Positions 34,359-43,814 are shown, counted from the first letter of the stretch. The stretch: 64,000 nt of DNA from an uncultured Clostridia bacterium (GCA_947624555.1 CANQKW010000002.1:1-64000), one strand, 5' to 3'. Notes: generated by a model not told the origin, from the sequence alone. Program-made: numbers and translations.

Positions 34359-35645
34359 TTATAAATTGATGTCAGCAATAACTTCGCTGATTATATCGTT
34401 GCAATCATCAAGCGTATCATCTGTCGGACCGTTTCCTTCCGAAAAAGGAGAATTGAGGATAATTCTGACGGCGCTGCTTGCAAGATCGTCAAAGCAGTAA
34501 TTTTCACCTGCGACGGCTTTAAGTCCGTTTGACCTCATTTTAACGAGAACGGAATTTTCGTGCTCGTCTATTTCTTGCTGTACGGCAATTCTTCCGCAGT
34601 TTATAAAGCTCGCCGCACCGTTGACGTTTGCCGCTCCTCTCGGAACGAGAAAACCCTCGCAGCTTGCCTGACAGTAATACGCATAATACGCTGTTCCGTC
34701 TTTCTGCGGAAACGGCACAGCGCCCAGATCCATTTCGGGATAGTCTGCGGTAAGACTTTCATAATCAATGTCGTCTGCGGTCATAAACGCCGATTGTCCC
34801 TGCAAAAATTTGTCGTATCCGCTGAAATTTCCCGTGAGATTTTTTTCGACGATTTCTTCCTTCAGAAAATCCATCATTTCAATAACAGCGCTGTCGTTTA
34901 AATTGCTGACGAGTTTTCCGTTTTCATTTTTTCCGAAAAGCGGTATTCCCGTAGAGGCTATAAATCCGTCTGAAATGTTTTCTCCGTAAATGCCCGTGCC
35001 GCCCGTTATCGAGGCAAACGTATTAGCGCAGTTTACAAAAGCGGTCCTTGTCCATTTATTGTCGTAGTAAAGCTCTTCGGGGTCCTGAATATCGAGCAGC
35101 GCAAAATGCTGCTTGTCATAAACGAGAAAAGTCGGCGCTGCGGTGACGGTTTCGGGGTAGAAATAATTATGCCCGTTATAGCTGTAATAGTCGATATAAT
35201 CCGAAAGGCCCTCCCATTGAGGAGCGGTTTTGTCGATATACGGCGTCAGATCAGCATAATAATTTTTTGACATAAGGTAAGGATAGCTGTTTGGCAGCTT
35301 ATCCGTGAGGTCGGGAGAACGGTCTGCGGACATTTTCTCGGAAAGCACTTCTGCAAGCCGATTTTCAGAGCAGTATTCGACGGTAAGAACATCTTCTCCG
35401 TCATATCCCGCGGCAAATGTCGCTTTGTATAATTCAAGACCTTTCAATTCGCTCCTGTCACGGCTTCCGAGATACGTAAGCGATATGATTTCGGGCGTGC
35501 TTTCGGGGAAAGAGTCATCAAACGGCAGGGAACTTCCCGTGAGATAAATATTGCTTTCTGACGTTTTGTAGTCAGAAGTAGCGCCGGAGCTGCAGCCGCA
35601 CAAAACCAAAGCTGCCATTATCAGCGGCACTATACGCTTTTTCAA
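34359..35645 (-). CDS. Extracellular solute-binding-like lipoprotein
   Basis: 428 residues. A signal peptide (KKRIVPLIMAALVL) ends with LCGCSS, a lipobox, so the protein is membrane-anchored outside. The mature part resembles family 1 solute-binding proteins: DLTPYIDKTAPQWEG, a later FLQGQSAFMTADDID, and PFPQKDGTAYY. No ABC permease is adjacent, so it may be a binding or sensory subunit of the surface system encoded with the tubulin-like protein and transglutaminase rather than a sugar importer. The TTG start is set by AAAGGAGGG 6 bases upstream. Confidence 0.72.
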   Translation of the reverse strand: MKKRIVPLIMAALVLCGCSSGATSDYKTSESNIYLTGSSLPFDDSFPESTPEIISLTYLGSRDRSELKGLELYKATFAAGYDGEDVLTVEYCSENRLAEVLSEKMSADRSPDLTDKLPNSYPYLMSKNYYADLTPYIDKTAPQWEGLSDYIDYYSYNGHNYFYPETVTAAPTFLVYDKQHFALLDIQDPEELYYDNKWTRTAFVNCANTFASITGGTGIYGENISDGFIASTGIPLFGKNENGKLVSNLNDSAVIEMMDFLKEEIVEKNLTGNFSGYDKFLQGQSAFMTADDIDYESLTADYPEMDLGAVPFPQKDGTAYYAYYCQASCEGFLVPRGAANVNGAASFINCGRIAVQQEIDEHENSVLVKMRSNGLKAVAGENYCFDDLASSAVRIILNSPFSEGNGPTDDTLDDCNDIISEVIADINL

Positions 35646-35688
35646 GAAAATCCCTCCTTTGAAATGACAATTAGATACTATTGAATTC

Positions 35689-35717
35689 ATTATACCACTT
35701 TTTTGCGTTTAAGTCAA
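35689..35717 (-). promoter_or_regulatory. Promoter of the lipoprotein-tubulin-transglutaminase operon
   Basis: On the minus strand TTGACT, a 17-base spacer, TATAAT, 44 bases before the TTG start at 35645. Confidence 0.8.
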
Positions 35718-35754
35718 TAAAGTAAATCAAAATTCCTGTTTTTCTCAATAACAG

Positions 35755-35783
35755 TTGACAAAATATAGGAAATATGCTAAAAT
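35755..35783 (+). promoter_or_regulatory. Promoter of the gene at 35800
   Basis: TTGACA, a 17-base spacer, TAAAAT. The transcript would begin about 10 bases before the start codon, leaving a very short leader. Confidence 0.7.
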
Positions 35784-35799
35784 ACAAAAGGGTGATTTT

Positions 35800-36243
35800 G
35801 TGGAATATGTAATAGGTTTTGGGCTTGTGGCAGTGATTATGCTTTGCCTGGGCTTTGACCTTTCGGATGTGGGAATGCTTTTGGTAGTGATACTCGGCGC
35901 AGTCATAATACTGACGGGAGCGTTCTTTGCGGCGGCATTGTTCCTGCTGATAACATCAAAACCCGAAAAAGCGGAATTTGTAAGGCTTGACGACTCAAAA
36001 CGCTTTCCTGCGGCAGTATACAGCGTCTGCGGAAAAGAATTTCGCAATATTTTCCCCGGTGAAACAATAATGAAAGATAAGCTCTACAGGGAAGGCACAC
36101 AGAAAAGAGTGCTGAAAAGCAGAATTTTCAGTCTTGTGATAGACGGAAACGCTCTTGCCACGATAATTATCGGAGCGGCTGTTTTTATCCCCTCGGCGTG
36201 CGGTACGGTCATCTGGGCAATAAATTTGTTCGGTATGGGCTGA
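35800..36243 (+). CDS. Small membrane protein of unknown function
   Basis: 147 residues. Two membrane spans lie in the first 55 residues (IGFGLVAVIMLCLGF and LLVVILGAVIILTGAF), then a soluble stretch (about 56-115, KPEKAEFVRLDDSKRF), and a third span near the C-terminus (LATIIIGAAVFIPSACG). No family is recognised. The GTG is chosen because it follows AAAGGGTG by 5 bases and the promoter leaves no room for an earlier start. The HD gene begins 13 bases downstream, so they are cotranscribed. Confidence 0.65.
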   Translation: MEYVIGFGLVAVIMLCLGFDLSDVGMLLVVILGAVIILTGAFFAAALFLLITSKPEKAEFVRLDDSKRFPAAVYSVCGKEFRNIFPGETIMKDKLYREGTQKRVLKSRIFSLVIDGNALATIIIGAAVFIPSACGTVIWAINLFGMG

Positions 36244-36256
36244 AAAAGGAGATTTT

Positions 36257-36949
36257 ATGAGTAATATTACCTACGAATATATTAAAACCAACAAGGACAT
36301 TCAGACGTATATCAGTTTTGCCGACGCAGCGCTTTCATCTATCGGCTATACGGAACATTCAAATGCCCACGTGGAGCGTGCGGCGGCGGCGGCTTTCATG
36401 ATACTCGATACGCTGGGATACGACGCAAGAACCTGCGAGCTTGCTCAGATAGCGGCGTATATGCACGATATAGGCAACGTGATAAACCGTGTTGAACACG
36501 CACAGACAGGCGCTGTTATGGCTTTTCGCCTTCTTGACAGATTAGGAATGCCTGCCGATGAAATAGCGAGCGTAGTATCGGCAATAGGAAATCACGACGA
36601 ACATTCCGCCTCTCCCGTAACGCCTATTGCGGCGGCTCTTATCATAGCGGACAAATCAGACGTCCGCAGGAGCCGTGTAAGAGGCGAAAACGGCAAAGCT
36701 TTCGTCCCGAGCAGCGAAAATCTTGCCGCAGATATACACGACCGAGTGAATTATGCCGTTGAAAATTCTCAGCTGATGTTTTCTGCGGATAAAAAAGAGC
36801 TTATACTGAGCCTGAAAATTGATTTGAAAATCAGCTCCGTAATGGAATATTTTGAGATTTTTCTCTCCCGAATGAGCGTTTGCCGCACGGCAGCCGCCTC
36901 TCTGGGCGTGATTTTCGGTCTGGTGATAAACAACTCCAGAATACTGTGA
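36257..36949 (+). CDS. HD-domain phosphohydrolase
   Basis: 230 residues. The metal site is complete: His in SNAHVERAAAAA (about residue 38), the HD pair in AYMHDIGNV (about 70), His in RVEHAQTGA, His in IGNHDEHSA, and Asp in IIADKSDVRR. The C-terminus (about 160-230) is a beta-strand region outside the HD fold. Relatives hydrolyse nucleotides or phosphodiesters; the substrate is unknown. The ATG follows AAAGGAG by 6 bases. Confidence 0.82.
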   Translation: MSNITYEYIKTNKDIQTYISFADAALSSIGYTEHSNAHVERAAAAAFMILDTLGYDARTCELAQIAAYMHDIGNVINRVEHAQTGAVMAFRLLDRLGMPADEIASVVSAIGNHDEHSASPVTPIAAALIIADKSDVRRSRVRGENGKAFVPSSENLAADIHDRVNYAVENSQLMFSADKKELILSLKIDLKISSVMEYFEIFLSRMSVCRTAAASLGVIFGLVINNSRIL

Positions 36950-36981
36950 CAATAATGAACCTAAAAAAATTAAAAAACCCC

Positions 36982-37010
36982 TTGCAATTTCAGATAAATT
37001 ATAGTAAAAT
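36982..37010 (+). promoter_or_regulatory. Promoter of the purine operon
   Basis: TTGCAA, a 17-base spacer, TAAAAT. It starts a leader of about 200 bases in front of purE, which holds a short reading frame and a terminator. Confidence 0.7.
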
Positions 37011-37070
37011 AAGAGTATGGGTTTGTTTGCAGCTCCATAAAATACCTAAATTTGACAGGAGAACGGTAAA

Positions 37071-37157
37071 ATGTTTATAAAATTATGCCTTCCCGAAGAG
37101 TTTTTGCTTTATTTTTATGGAATAGTTGCACAAAAAACCGTTTTTCAGGCTGTATAA
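37071..37157 (+). CDS. Putative leader peptide (28 aa) of the purine operon
   Basis: ATG lies 9 bases after CAGGAG and opens 28 codons beginning MFIKLCLPEEFLLYF and ending KTVFQAV. Its stop codon lies inside the stem of the intrinsic terminator at 37149-37180, the geometry of a transcription attenuator. AACGGT beside its ribosome site could pair with ACCGTT near the end of the frame. There is no run of one amino acid, so the effector is unclear. It may be chance, but the ribosome site is good. Confidence 0.4.
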   Translation: MFIKLCLPEEFLLYFYGIVAQKTVFQAV

Positions 37158-37180
37158 ATTATACAGCTATTTTTATTTCA
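37149..37180 (+). terminator. Terminator in the purE leader
   Basis: GCTGTAT and ATACAGC pair around AAATT and are followed by TATTTTTATTT. It lies between the promoter and purE, so it must be conditional or leaky for the operon to be expressed. Confidence 0.65.
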
Positions 37181-37216
37181 TTTAGTGCGAATTGTATGAA
37201 AGAAAGGAAGAGAATT

Positions 37217-37723
37217 ATGTCAGCAAGAAAAATTGCGGTAATAATGGGCAGCGACAGCGATTTGCCCGTTGTAAAAAAGGCGCTTGACAAAATCAAGAGT
37301 TTCGGCATCGAGTACGAGTGTCACATAATGTCTGCTCACAGGACGCCGAGAGCGGTCTGCGAATTTGCCGAAAGAGCAAGAGGAAACGATTTCGGAGTAA
37401 TAATCTGCGCTGCCGGAATGGCGGCTCATCTTGCGGGAATAGTTGCGGCTCATACGACGCTGCCCGTTATAGGAATTCCCTGCAGCAGCAAGAATTTCGG
37501 CGGACTTGACGCACTGCTTTCGACCGTACAGATGCCGTCGGGAATACCCGTAGCAACCGTTGCCGTTGACGGGGCGGAAAATGCGGCTATACTTGCAATT
37601 CAGATACTCGCTCTTTCCAATGACGTCATTGACGCTCAACTGAGCGTTGAAAAGCGTAAAATGATCGAAAAAATCAACGAAAAGGACAGAAATCTTCAGG
37701 AACAGTTAGCGTCCGAAGATTAA
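37217..37723 (+). CDS. N5-carboxyaminoimidazole ribonucleotide mutase PurE
   Basis: 168 residues. It converts N5-CAIR to CAIR in purine synthesis. Class I PurE motifs are [46 protein letters not shown] and [12 protein letters not shown]. The ATG follows AAAGGAAGAG by 4-6 bases and matches the family N-terminus; a longer open frame upstream overlaps the leader and is not used. It is the first structural gene of the purine operon. purK is not seen. Confidence 0.96.
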   Translation: MSARKIAVIMGSDSDLPVVKKALDKIKSFGIEYECHIMSAHRTPRAVCEFAERARGNDFGVIICAAGMAAHLAGIVAAHTTLPVIGIPCSSKNFGGLDALLSTVQMPSGIPVATVAVDGAENAAILAIQILALSNDVIDAQLSVEKRKMIEKINEKDRNLQEQLASED

Positions 37724-37748
37724 ATAAAAGTATAAGGAGAATAAAACA

Positions 37749-38465
37749 ATGAACTGCACGAAAAAAGAACAGATTTACGAGGGAAAGGCAAAGAAGGTTT
37801 TTGCAACCGATAATCCCGACTATGTGATCGTAGATTATAAAGACGACGCAACCGCTTTCAACGGAGAAAAGAAAGGCACTATAACAGGCAAGGGCGTTAT
37901 CAACAATAAAATGACAAATTATATGTTCAGCCTGCTCGAAAAGGAAGGCGTTCCCACTCACCTTGTGGAAGAGCTTTCCGACAGAGAAACCCTTGTAAAA
38001 AAGGTTGAAATCGTTCCGCTGGAAGTAATTGTAAGAAACGTTGCCGCAGGCAGCTTTTCCAAAAAGCTCGGTATCGAAGAGGGAACGCCTCTCAAATGCC
38101 CCACTCTTGAATTCAGTTACAAGAACGATGAGCTTGGCGATCCGTTCATCAATGATTATTATGCGCTGGGTCTGGGTCTTGCCACCAAGGAAGAAATTGA
38201 AGAAATTTCCAAATACGCTTTCAAGGTAAACGAGTTTATGCTCGGATTTTTCAAGAAACTCAACATTGACCTTATCGACTTCAAAATCGAATTTGGACGT
38301 TTCCACGGCAAAATACTTCTCGCTGACGAGATTTCCCCCGATACCTGCCGTTTCTGGGACTCCACAACGCACGAAAAGCTCGATAAGGACCGTTTCCGCC
38401 GGGATATGGGCGGCGTAGAGGACGCTTATAACGAAATTATGAAGAGAGTTATGTCCTCTAAGTAA
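37749..38465 (+). CDS. SAICAR synthetase PurC
   Basis: 238 residues, typical length. It joins aspartate to CAIR using ATP. Motifs are [14 protein letters not shown] at the N-terminus, [20 protein letters not shown], the metal/ATP segment [20 protein letters not shown], and [10 protein letters not shown]. The ATG follows AAGGAG by 9 bases. It lies 25 bases after purE. Confidence 0.97.
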   Translation: MNCTKKEQIYEGKAKKVFATDNPDYVIVDYKDDATAFNGEKKGTITGKGVINNKMTNYMFSLLEKEGVPTHLVEELSDRETLVKKVEIVPLEVIVRNVAAGSFSKKLGIEEGTPLKCPTLEFSYKNDELGDPFINDYYALGLGLATKEEIEEISKYAFKVNEFMLGFFKKLNIDLIDFKIEFGRFHGKILLADEISPDTCRFWDSTTHEKLDKDRFRRDMGGVEDAYNEIMKRVMSSK

Positions 38466-38592
38466 TTTGCTGAAAACCGACTGTCCCGTATCTTTTCCTG
38501 CCGTACAGCGGCAAATTGCGGAAAATTAAATATCAAAAATCAAAATCGGGATATTGATTTTATGTCTATGACACGACAAGGATGTGTATAAA

Positions 38593-40014
38593 ATGGGCGG
38601 ATTTTTTGGAGCAGCCTTGAAAACAAGCTGCGTTGACGATGTTTTCTTCGGCACGGATTATCATTCTCATCTGGGAACAAGGCGAGGCGGAATAACCGTG
38701 TATTCCCCCGAAAAGGGATTTCAGAGAGAAATCCACAGTATTGAAAATTCACCTTTCAGGACAAAATTTGAGCACGATATTGAAAGTATGTCGGGAAATA
38801 TCGGCATAGGCTGTATAAGCGATACCGACCCGCAGCCTATTCTGCTGAGGTCGAAACTCGGAAGTATTGCGGTGGGAAATATCGGCATAATCAATAATGC
38901 CGCAGAGCTTTGCGAAGAGTTTTTCGGCAGCAATCTTGCAAGTTTTGAAACAATGACCAGCGGAAAGGTAAATTCTTCGGCGCTTATAGGCGCTCTTATC
39001 GCTCAGAAAAGCAGCTTTGCAGACGGAATACGCTACGCACAGGAGCGTATTGACGGAACGGTTTCCCTGCTTATTCTTACCGAGGACGGTATAATCGCTG
39101 CCCGCGATAAACAAGGACGACTTCCTATAATAATAGGCAAGCGTGAGGACGGATATTGCGTTTCGTTTGAAAGCTTTGCTTTCCAGAAGTTGGGTTATAA
39201 GACTTATCGGGAGCTTTTGCCTGCCGAAATAGTAAAAATCACATCGGACGGGGTAGAGGTCATCGGCGAAGGAAAACCCGACTGCTTGCAGATATGCACG
39301 TTCCTGTGGACATATTACGGCTATCCCAATTCCGTGTATGAGGGCGTGAATGTTGAAGTAATGCGAGCCAGAAACGGCGAAATTATGGCGGAGTACGATA
39401 TGAAAAACGGCACGCTGCCCGACGTAGATTATGTGTGCGGAGTGCCGGATTCGGGCGTTCCTCACGCAATAGGCTATGCAAACAAGAGCGGAATACCTTT
39501 TGCAAGACCTTTCATAAAGTATACACCCACCTGGCCTCGAAGTTTTATGCCTCAAAGTCAGGCTATGAGAAACAAAGTTGCAAAGATGAAACTCATACCC
39601 GTTCACGAGCTTATCGACGGCAAAAAACTGCTTTTTGTCGATGACAGTATTGTAAGAGGAACTCAAATGCGTGAAACGGTAGAATTTCTCTATGAAAACG
39701 GTGCAAAAGAGGTACATATGCGCTCTGCTTGTCCGCCGATTATGTACGGATGCAAGCATCTGAATTTTTCAAGAAGTACGTCTGAGCTTGACCTTATTGC
39801 ACGAAGGATAATCGACGAATTTGAGGGAGAAGAGAGCGTTAAATTCATCAAGGAATATTCCGACTCTTCCACGGAGCGCGGAAAGCGCCTGAGAGCCGAA
39901 ATTTGCCGGCGTCTGAAACTTACTTCTCTTGAATTTCAGTCGCTTGAAGGAACGCAAAAAGCGGTCGGACTGCCCGAATGTAAGCTTTGCACCTACTGCT
40001 GGAACGGAAAATAA
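38593..40014 (+). CDS. PurF paralogue without the catalytic Cys
   Basis: 473 residues aligning with amidophosphoribosyltransferase from end to end. The PRPP loop is intact (LLFVDDSIVRGTQMRET) as are VCGVPDSGVPHAIGYA and RSFMPQSQAMR. The N-terminal nucleophile hydrolase half reads MGGFFGAALK where true PurF has CGVFG, so the glutaminase nucleophile is Gly. It ends CKLCTYCWNG, possible Fe-S or zinc ligands. The ATG follows AAGGAT by 10 bases. A canonical PurF is the next gene. It may use ammonia, regulate PurF, or form a heteromer with it. Confidence 0.88.
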   Translation: MGGFFGAALKTSCVDDVFFGTDYHSHLGTRRGGITVYSPEKGFQREIHSIENSPFRTKFEHDIESMSGNIGIGCISDTDPQPILLRSKLGSIAVGNIGIINNAAELCEEFFGSNLASFETMTSGKVNSSALIGALIAQKSSFADGIRYAQERIDGTVSLLILTEDGIIAARDKQGRLPIIIGKREDGYCVSFESFAFQKLGYKTYRELLPAEIVKITSDGVEVIGEGKPDCLQICTFLWTYYGYPNSVYEGVNVEVMRARNGEIMAEYDMKNGTLPDVDYVCGVPDSGVPHAIGYANKSGIPFARPFIKYTPTWPRSFMPQSQAMRNKVAKMKLIPVHELIDGKKLLFVDDSIVRGTQMRETVEFLYENGAKEVHMRSACPPIMYGCKHLNFSRSTSELDLIARRIIDEFEGEESVKFIKEYSDSSTERGKRLRAEICRRLKLTSLEFQSLEGTQKAVGLPECKLCTYCWNGK

Positions 40015-40073
40015 CGGGTTTTACAGATAATCAAAATATGTGCGGAACAGGTTAAAACGGAGGACTGATAGTT

Positions 40074-41498
40074 TTGTCGGAAAACATTCATGAAGAATGC
40101 GGCGTCTTTGGCGTTTATTCAAATAAGCCCACAGACGTTGCTCATCTGGTTTATTTCGGGCTTTACGCTCTCCAGCACAGAGGTCAGGAGAGCTGCGGCA
40201 TTGTCGTAAACGAACGGGGAGTTTTCAAGACCCGAAAGGGTCTGGGTCTTGTGAACGAGGTGTTCAGCGAGAATATGCTCAACGAGTTTGAGCAGGCAAG
40301 GTCTGCGATAGGTCACGTGCGCTATTCTACGACAGGCAGCGTAAATTCGGAAAATTGCCAGCCGCTGACCGTAAGACACGTCAAAGGCTCGCTTGCGATT
40401 GCTCATAACGGAAATCTTATCAATGCGTTAAATCTGCGCAGGGAATTTGAACTTCACGGAGCGATTTTTCATACCACCAGCGACACCGAAGTCATCTCCT
40501 ATGCCGTTACAAGAAAACGCCTGGAATGCGGCTCAATACAGGAGGCTGTAGAGCGTGCGATGTACGATATAAAAGGCGCATACTCTCTTGTGATAATGTC
40601 CCCGAAAAAGCTGATAGCGGCACGTGACCCGAACGGTTTTCGTCCGCTGTCTTTGGGCGAACTTCCCGATAACGGGGGTTACGTCATAGCAAGCGAAACC
40701 TGTGCTTTTGACTGTATAGGCGCAAAATTTATCCGTGACATCGAGCCGGGCGAGATAGTTGTTATTGATGAAAACGGAATTGAAAGCATAAAGACGCATT
40801 GTGGGAAAAAAAGCTCGCTGTGCGTGTTTGAGTTTGTGTATTTTGCACGTCCCGATTCTGTCATCGAGGGAGCGTCGGTGCATAAGGCAAGACTTCGTGC
40901 GGGACAGTTTCTCGCAAGACAGCACCCTGTCGAGGCAGATGTGGTGATAGGTTGTCCCGACAGCGGACTTGACGCCGCACTGGGATATTCTCACGAGTCG
41001 GGAATACCTTACGGGGTAGGATTTATAAAAAACCGATATATCGGCAGGACGTTTATTCAGCCGACGCAGGGACAGCGTGAAAATTCGGTTAAAATAAAGC
41101 TTAATGTTCTGAGCGAAACGGTCAAGGATAAGCGTGTGGTTCTTGTCGACGACAGTATTGTCAGAGGAACTACTTCGGCAAAGGTCGTAAAACTCCTGAG
41201 AAACGCAGGCGCAAAGGAAATTCATATGAGAATTTCGTCGCCGCCGTTTATCAGCGAGTGTTATTTCGGAACGGATATTGACAGCAAGGAAAATCTTATC
41301 GCAAATCACCATTCCGTTGAAGAAATAGCAAAAATAATCGGCGCGGATTCTTTGGGATTTTTAAGCCCCGAAAGCGTAGCCGAAATCCCCGAAAACGCAA
41401 AATGCGGTTTTTGCAGAGGCTGTTTTACGGGAAATTATCCCGTGGAAGTTCCAAAAGAATTTCCAAAGGATAAATTTGAGATGAAATTTGAAGAATAA
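40074..41498 (+). CDS. Amidophosphoribosyltransferase PurF
   Basis: 474 residues. It makes phosphoribosylamine from PRPP and glutamine, the committed step of purine synthesis. A short propeptide (SENIHEE) precedes the catalytic Cys of CGVFGVYS; HRGQESCGIV, GHVRYSTTGS, and the PRPP loop VVLVDDSIVRGTTSAKV follow. Late Cys (CGFCRGCFTG) fit the [4Fe-4S] class of B. subtilis PurF. A TTG start is used, 10 bases after GGAGGA; no ATG fits. Confidence 0.97.
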   Translation: MSENIHEECGVFGVYSNKPTDVAHLVYFGLYALQHRGQESCGIVVNERGVFKTRKGLGLVNEVFSENMLNEFEQARSAIGHVRYSTTGSVNSENCQPLTVRHVKGSLAIAHNGNLINALNLRREFELHGAIFHTTSDTEVISYAVTRKRLECGSIQEAVERAMYDIKGAYSLVIMSPKKLIAARDPNGFRPLSLGELPDNGGYVIASETCAFDCIGAKFIRDIEPGEIVVIDENGIESIKTHCGKKSSLCVFEFVYFARPDSVIEGASVHKARLRAGQFLARQHPVEADVVIGCPDSGLDAALGYSHESGIPYGVGFIKNRYIGRTFIQPTQGQRENSVKIKLNVLSETVKDKRVVLVDDSIVRGTTSAKVVKLLRNAGAKEIHMRISSPPFISECYFGTDIDSKENLIANHHSVEEIAKIIGADSLGFLSPESVAEIPENAKCGFCRGCFTGNYPVEVPKEFPKDKFEMKFEE

Positions 41499-41530
41499 CA
41501 TTTGCAAATCAACTTAATAAGGAGTAAGAG

Positions 41531-42568
41531 ATGAACAGTTACAGTGAAAGCTACAAGGCAGCAGGCGTTGACGTTACGGCGGGATATGAAAGCGTAAGGC
41601 TTATCAAGGGCGACGTTGAGCGTACAAGAATACCGGGCTGTATTTCGGGAATAGGCGGCTTTGGCGGTCTTTTCCAGCCCGATTTGAGCGGAATGGACGA
41701 ACCCGTAATGGTTTCGGGCACGGACGGCGTCGGCACAAAGCTCAAAATAGCGATGCTTATGAATAAGCACGACACTATCGGTATCGACTGTGTAGCTATG
41801 TGCGTAAACGATATAATCTGCTGCGGAGCAAGACCGCTGTGGTTCCTTGATTATATTGCTATCGGAAAGAATTATCCCGAAAAAGTAGCCGAAATTGTAA
41901 GAGGAGTGGCTGATGGCTGCGTTCTTGCAGGCTGCGCTCTTATCGGCGGAGAAACTGCGGAACACCCCGGAATGATGGCTGAGGACGAGTACGATATTGC
42001 CGGATATGCCACGGGAATTGTCGATAAGAAGAAAATTATCGACAGCGCTGATATCCGTCCCGGCGACGCTATCATAGGAATTGCCTCAAGCGGCGTTCAT
42101 TCCAACGGATTTTCTCTTGTAAGAAAGGTTTTTAATCTCAACGAGCAGAAACTCAAAGCTCTTATCCCCGAACTCGGAAAATCTCTCGGCGAAACTCTGC
42201 TTACTCCTACAAAAATTTACGTAAAATCCGTGCTCGGACTTATAAATAAAATTCCCGTGAAGGGAGTTTCTCACATTACAGGCGGCGGTTTTTACGAGAA
42301 TATCCCCCGAATGCTCCCCGACGGAATGTCCGCAAAAATCAAACAGGGAAGTTTCCCCGTGCCCCCTATTTTCAACCTTATCGAAAAGGAAGGAAATATC
42401 TCCGAACACGATATGTACAATACCTTTAATATGGGTATCGGTATGGCGGTAGTCGTAGCGGCAGAGGACGCAGAAAAAGCGGTGGAAATCTTAAAGTCAG
42501 CAGGCGAGGACGCATATGTTATCGGTTCAGTCGTAGAGGGAACAGTCGGCGTTTTGTTTAACTATTGA
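41531..42568 (+). CDS. Phosphoribosylformylglycinamidine cyclo-ligase PurM
   Basis: 345 residues, usual length. This AIR synthetase carries [52 protein letters not shown] and [14 protein letters not shown]. The ATG follows AAGGAGTAAG by 5 bases. It lies 32 bases after purF within the operon. Confidence 0.97.
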   Translation: MNSYSESYKAAGVDVTAGYESVRLIKGDVERTRIPGCISGIGGFGGLFQPDLSGMDEPVMVSGTDGVGTKLKIAMLMNKHDTIGIDCVAMCVNDIICCGARPLWFLDYIAIGKNYPEKVAEIVRGVADGCVLAGCALIGGETAEHPGMMAEDEYDIAGYATGIVDKKKIIDSADIRPGDAIIGIASSGVHSNGFSLVRKVFNLNEQKLKALIPELGKSLGETLLTPTKIYVKSVLGLINKIPVKGVSHITGGGFYENIPRMLPDGMSAKIKQGSFPVPPIFNLIEKEGNISEHDMYNTFNMGIGMAVVVAAEDAEKAVEILKSAGEDAYVIGSVVEGTVGVLFNY

Positions 42569-42605
42569 TTTTCCGTGAAATTTTACGGAATTTGGAGGAG
42601 ATAAA

Positions 42606-43139
42606 ATGGGATTTTTCGGATTTTTCGGCAAAAAGCCGACAACTCCCGAGAAACTTGTAATTGATTTTTCGGATAATAAAATTACCGTCAACAATAAAAT
42701 CGTTGACATTCCGTCGCATATCAGCGTACTTAAAAATCTGTTGGGAAAGCCCCGAAAGGTCGTTCGCAAAAATAAAGACGACGCCGTAAATCCCGTGCGT
42801 ATAAATTTTACGTGGGACGATCTGGGGGTATACTGTTACGCAAAAAGCAGTAAGGTGGTCGATTGTATCGGAATAAGGCTGAATGCAGGCGAAATTTGCC
42901 CGACGCATTATCCCAAAAAATTTTTCAGCGGAAATCTGATGATAAAGGGAATGCCTTGGTTTGAAACGATAAGGAATGCGGCTCCCGAAGAATTTGAAGA
43001 GGGAGTTTCGTTCTTCAAAAAATCATATTTGGGCAGTTATTCGGTCGTAGCGGAGTATGTCAATTTTGAGCAGGACGACAGCACTCGTACCGAAAAAGAC
43101 TACACAATCATTGAAATTCAGCTTAACGACGGACTTTAA
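42606..43139 (+). CDS. Hypothetical protein within the purine operon
   Basis: 177 residues. A short Phe/Gly/Lys N-terminus (MGFFGFFGKK) is followed by a beta-rich domain (KLVIDFSDNKITVNNKIVD, WDDLGVYCYAKSS, GNLMIKGMPWFE) without membrane spans. It resembles the DUF7738-like group only loosely, and no function is claimed. It has a GGAGGAG site and lies between purM and purN with 37- and 48-base gaps, so it is expressed with purine genes. That alone does not make it a purine enzyme. Confidence 0.7.
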   Translation: MGFFGFFGKKPTTPEKLVIDFSDNKITVNNKIVDIPSHISVLKNLLGKPRKVVRKNKDDAVNPVRINFTWDDLGVYCYAKSSKVVDCIGIRLNAGEICPTHYPKKFFSGNLMIKGMPWFETIRNAAPEEFEEGVSFFKKSYLGSYSVVAEYVNFEQDDSTRTEKDYTIIEIQLNDGL

Positions 43140-43187
43140 TTCTCCCGGGCAGGTAAAAATCAAGCTGAAAAAATCGAGGTGAATATT

Positions 43188-43814
43188 ATGAAAAATATCG
43201 TTGTTCTGGTATCGGGCGGCGGTACGAATTTGCAGGCTCTTATAGACGCCGAAAAGTGCGGCGGGATAAAAAACGGAAAAATCACCCGTGTCATTTCATC
43301 AAGAGCAGACGCTTACGCTCTTGAAAGAGCAAAAAATGCCGATATTTCGACTGTTGTTCTTACGAGAAAAGAGTTTCCCGACAGCGTTTCATACAGCAGG
43401 GCAATGCTTGAAGAGCTGAAAAAAGCAAATGCCGACCTTGTTGTACTTGCAGGATTTATGATTATTCTTGACGAGTGCCTTACAAGGGAATATACAAATA
43501 AAATCATAAATATTCACCCTGCGCTTATACCGAGTTTTTGCGGAGAGGGATTTTACGGTCTTAAAGTCCACGAGGCAGCTTTGAAATACGGAGTAAAAAT
43601 ATCGGGAGCCACTGTACATTTTGTCAACGAAAAAGCTGACGCAGGACCTATTATTTTACAGGGAGCGGTCGATGTGGCAAATGACGACACTCCCGAAACG
43701 CTCCAGAGGAAAATTATGGAGAACGTCGAGTGGAAACTGCTCCCGAAAGCGGTTTCGCTGTTCTGCGAGGACAGGATAACCATTCGTGACGGAAAGGCTT
43801 ATATTGATTTGTAA
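43188..43814 (+). CDS. GAR transformylase PurN
   Basis: 208 residues. It transfers formyl from 10-formyl-THF to GAR. Motifs are VLVSGGGTNLQALIDA, LAGFMIIL, INIHPALIPSF with the catalytic His, SGATVHFVNEKADAGPII with the catalytic Asp, and the N-terminal phosphate loop. The ATG 6 bases after GAGGTG is chosen. Confidence 0.96.
   Translation: MKNIVVLVSGGGTNLQALIDAEKCGGIKNGKITRVISSRADAYALERAKNADISTVVLTRKEFPDSVSYSRAMLEELKKANADLVVLAGFMIILDECLTREYTNKIINIHPALIPSFCGEGFYGLKVHEAALKYGVKISGATVHFVNEKADAGPIILQGAVDVANDDTPETLQRKIMENVEWKLLPKAVSLFCEDRITIRDGKAYIDL

Noticed and set aside
36982..37216. Purine, ZTP, PRPP or preQ1 riboswitch before purE
   Set aside because: None of the conserved core sequences of these classes is visible; only a short frame and a terminator are seen.
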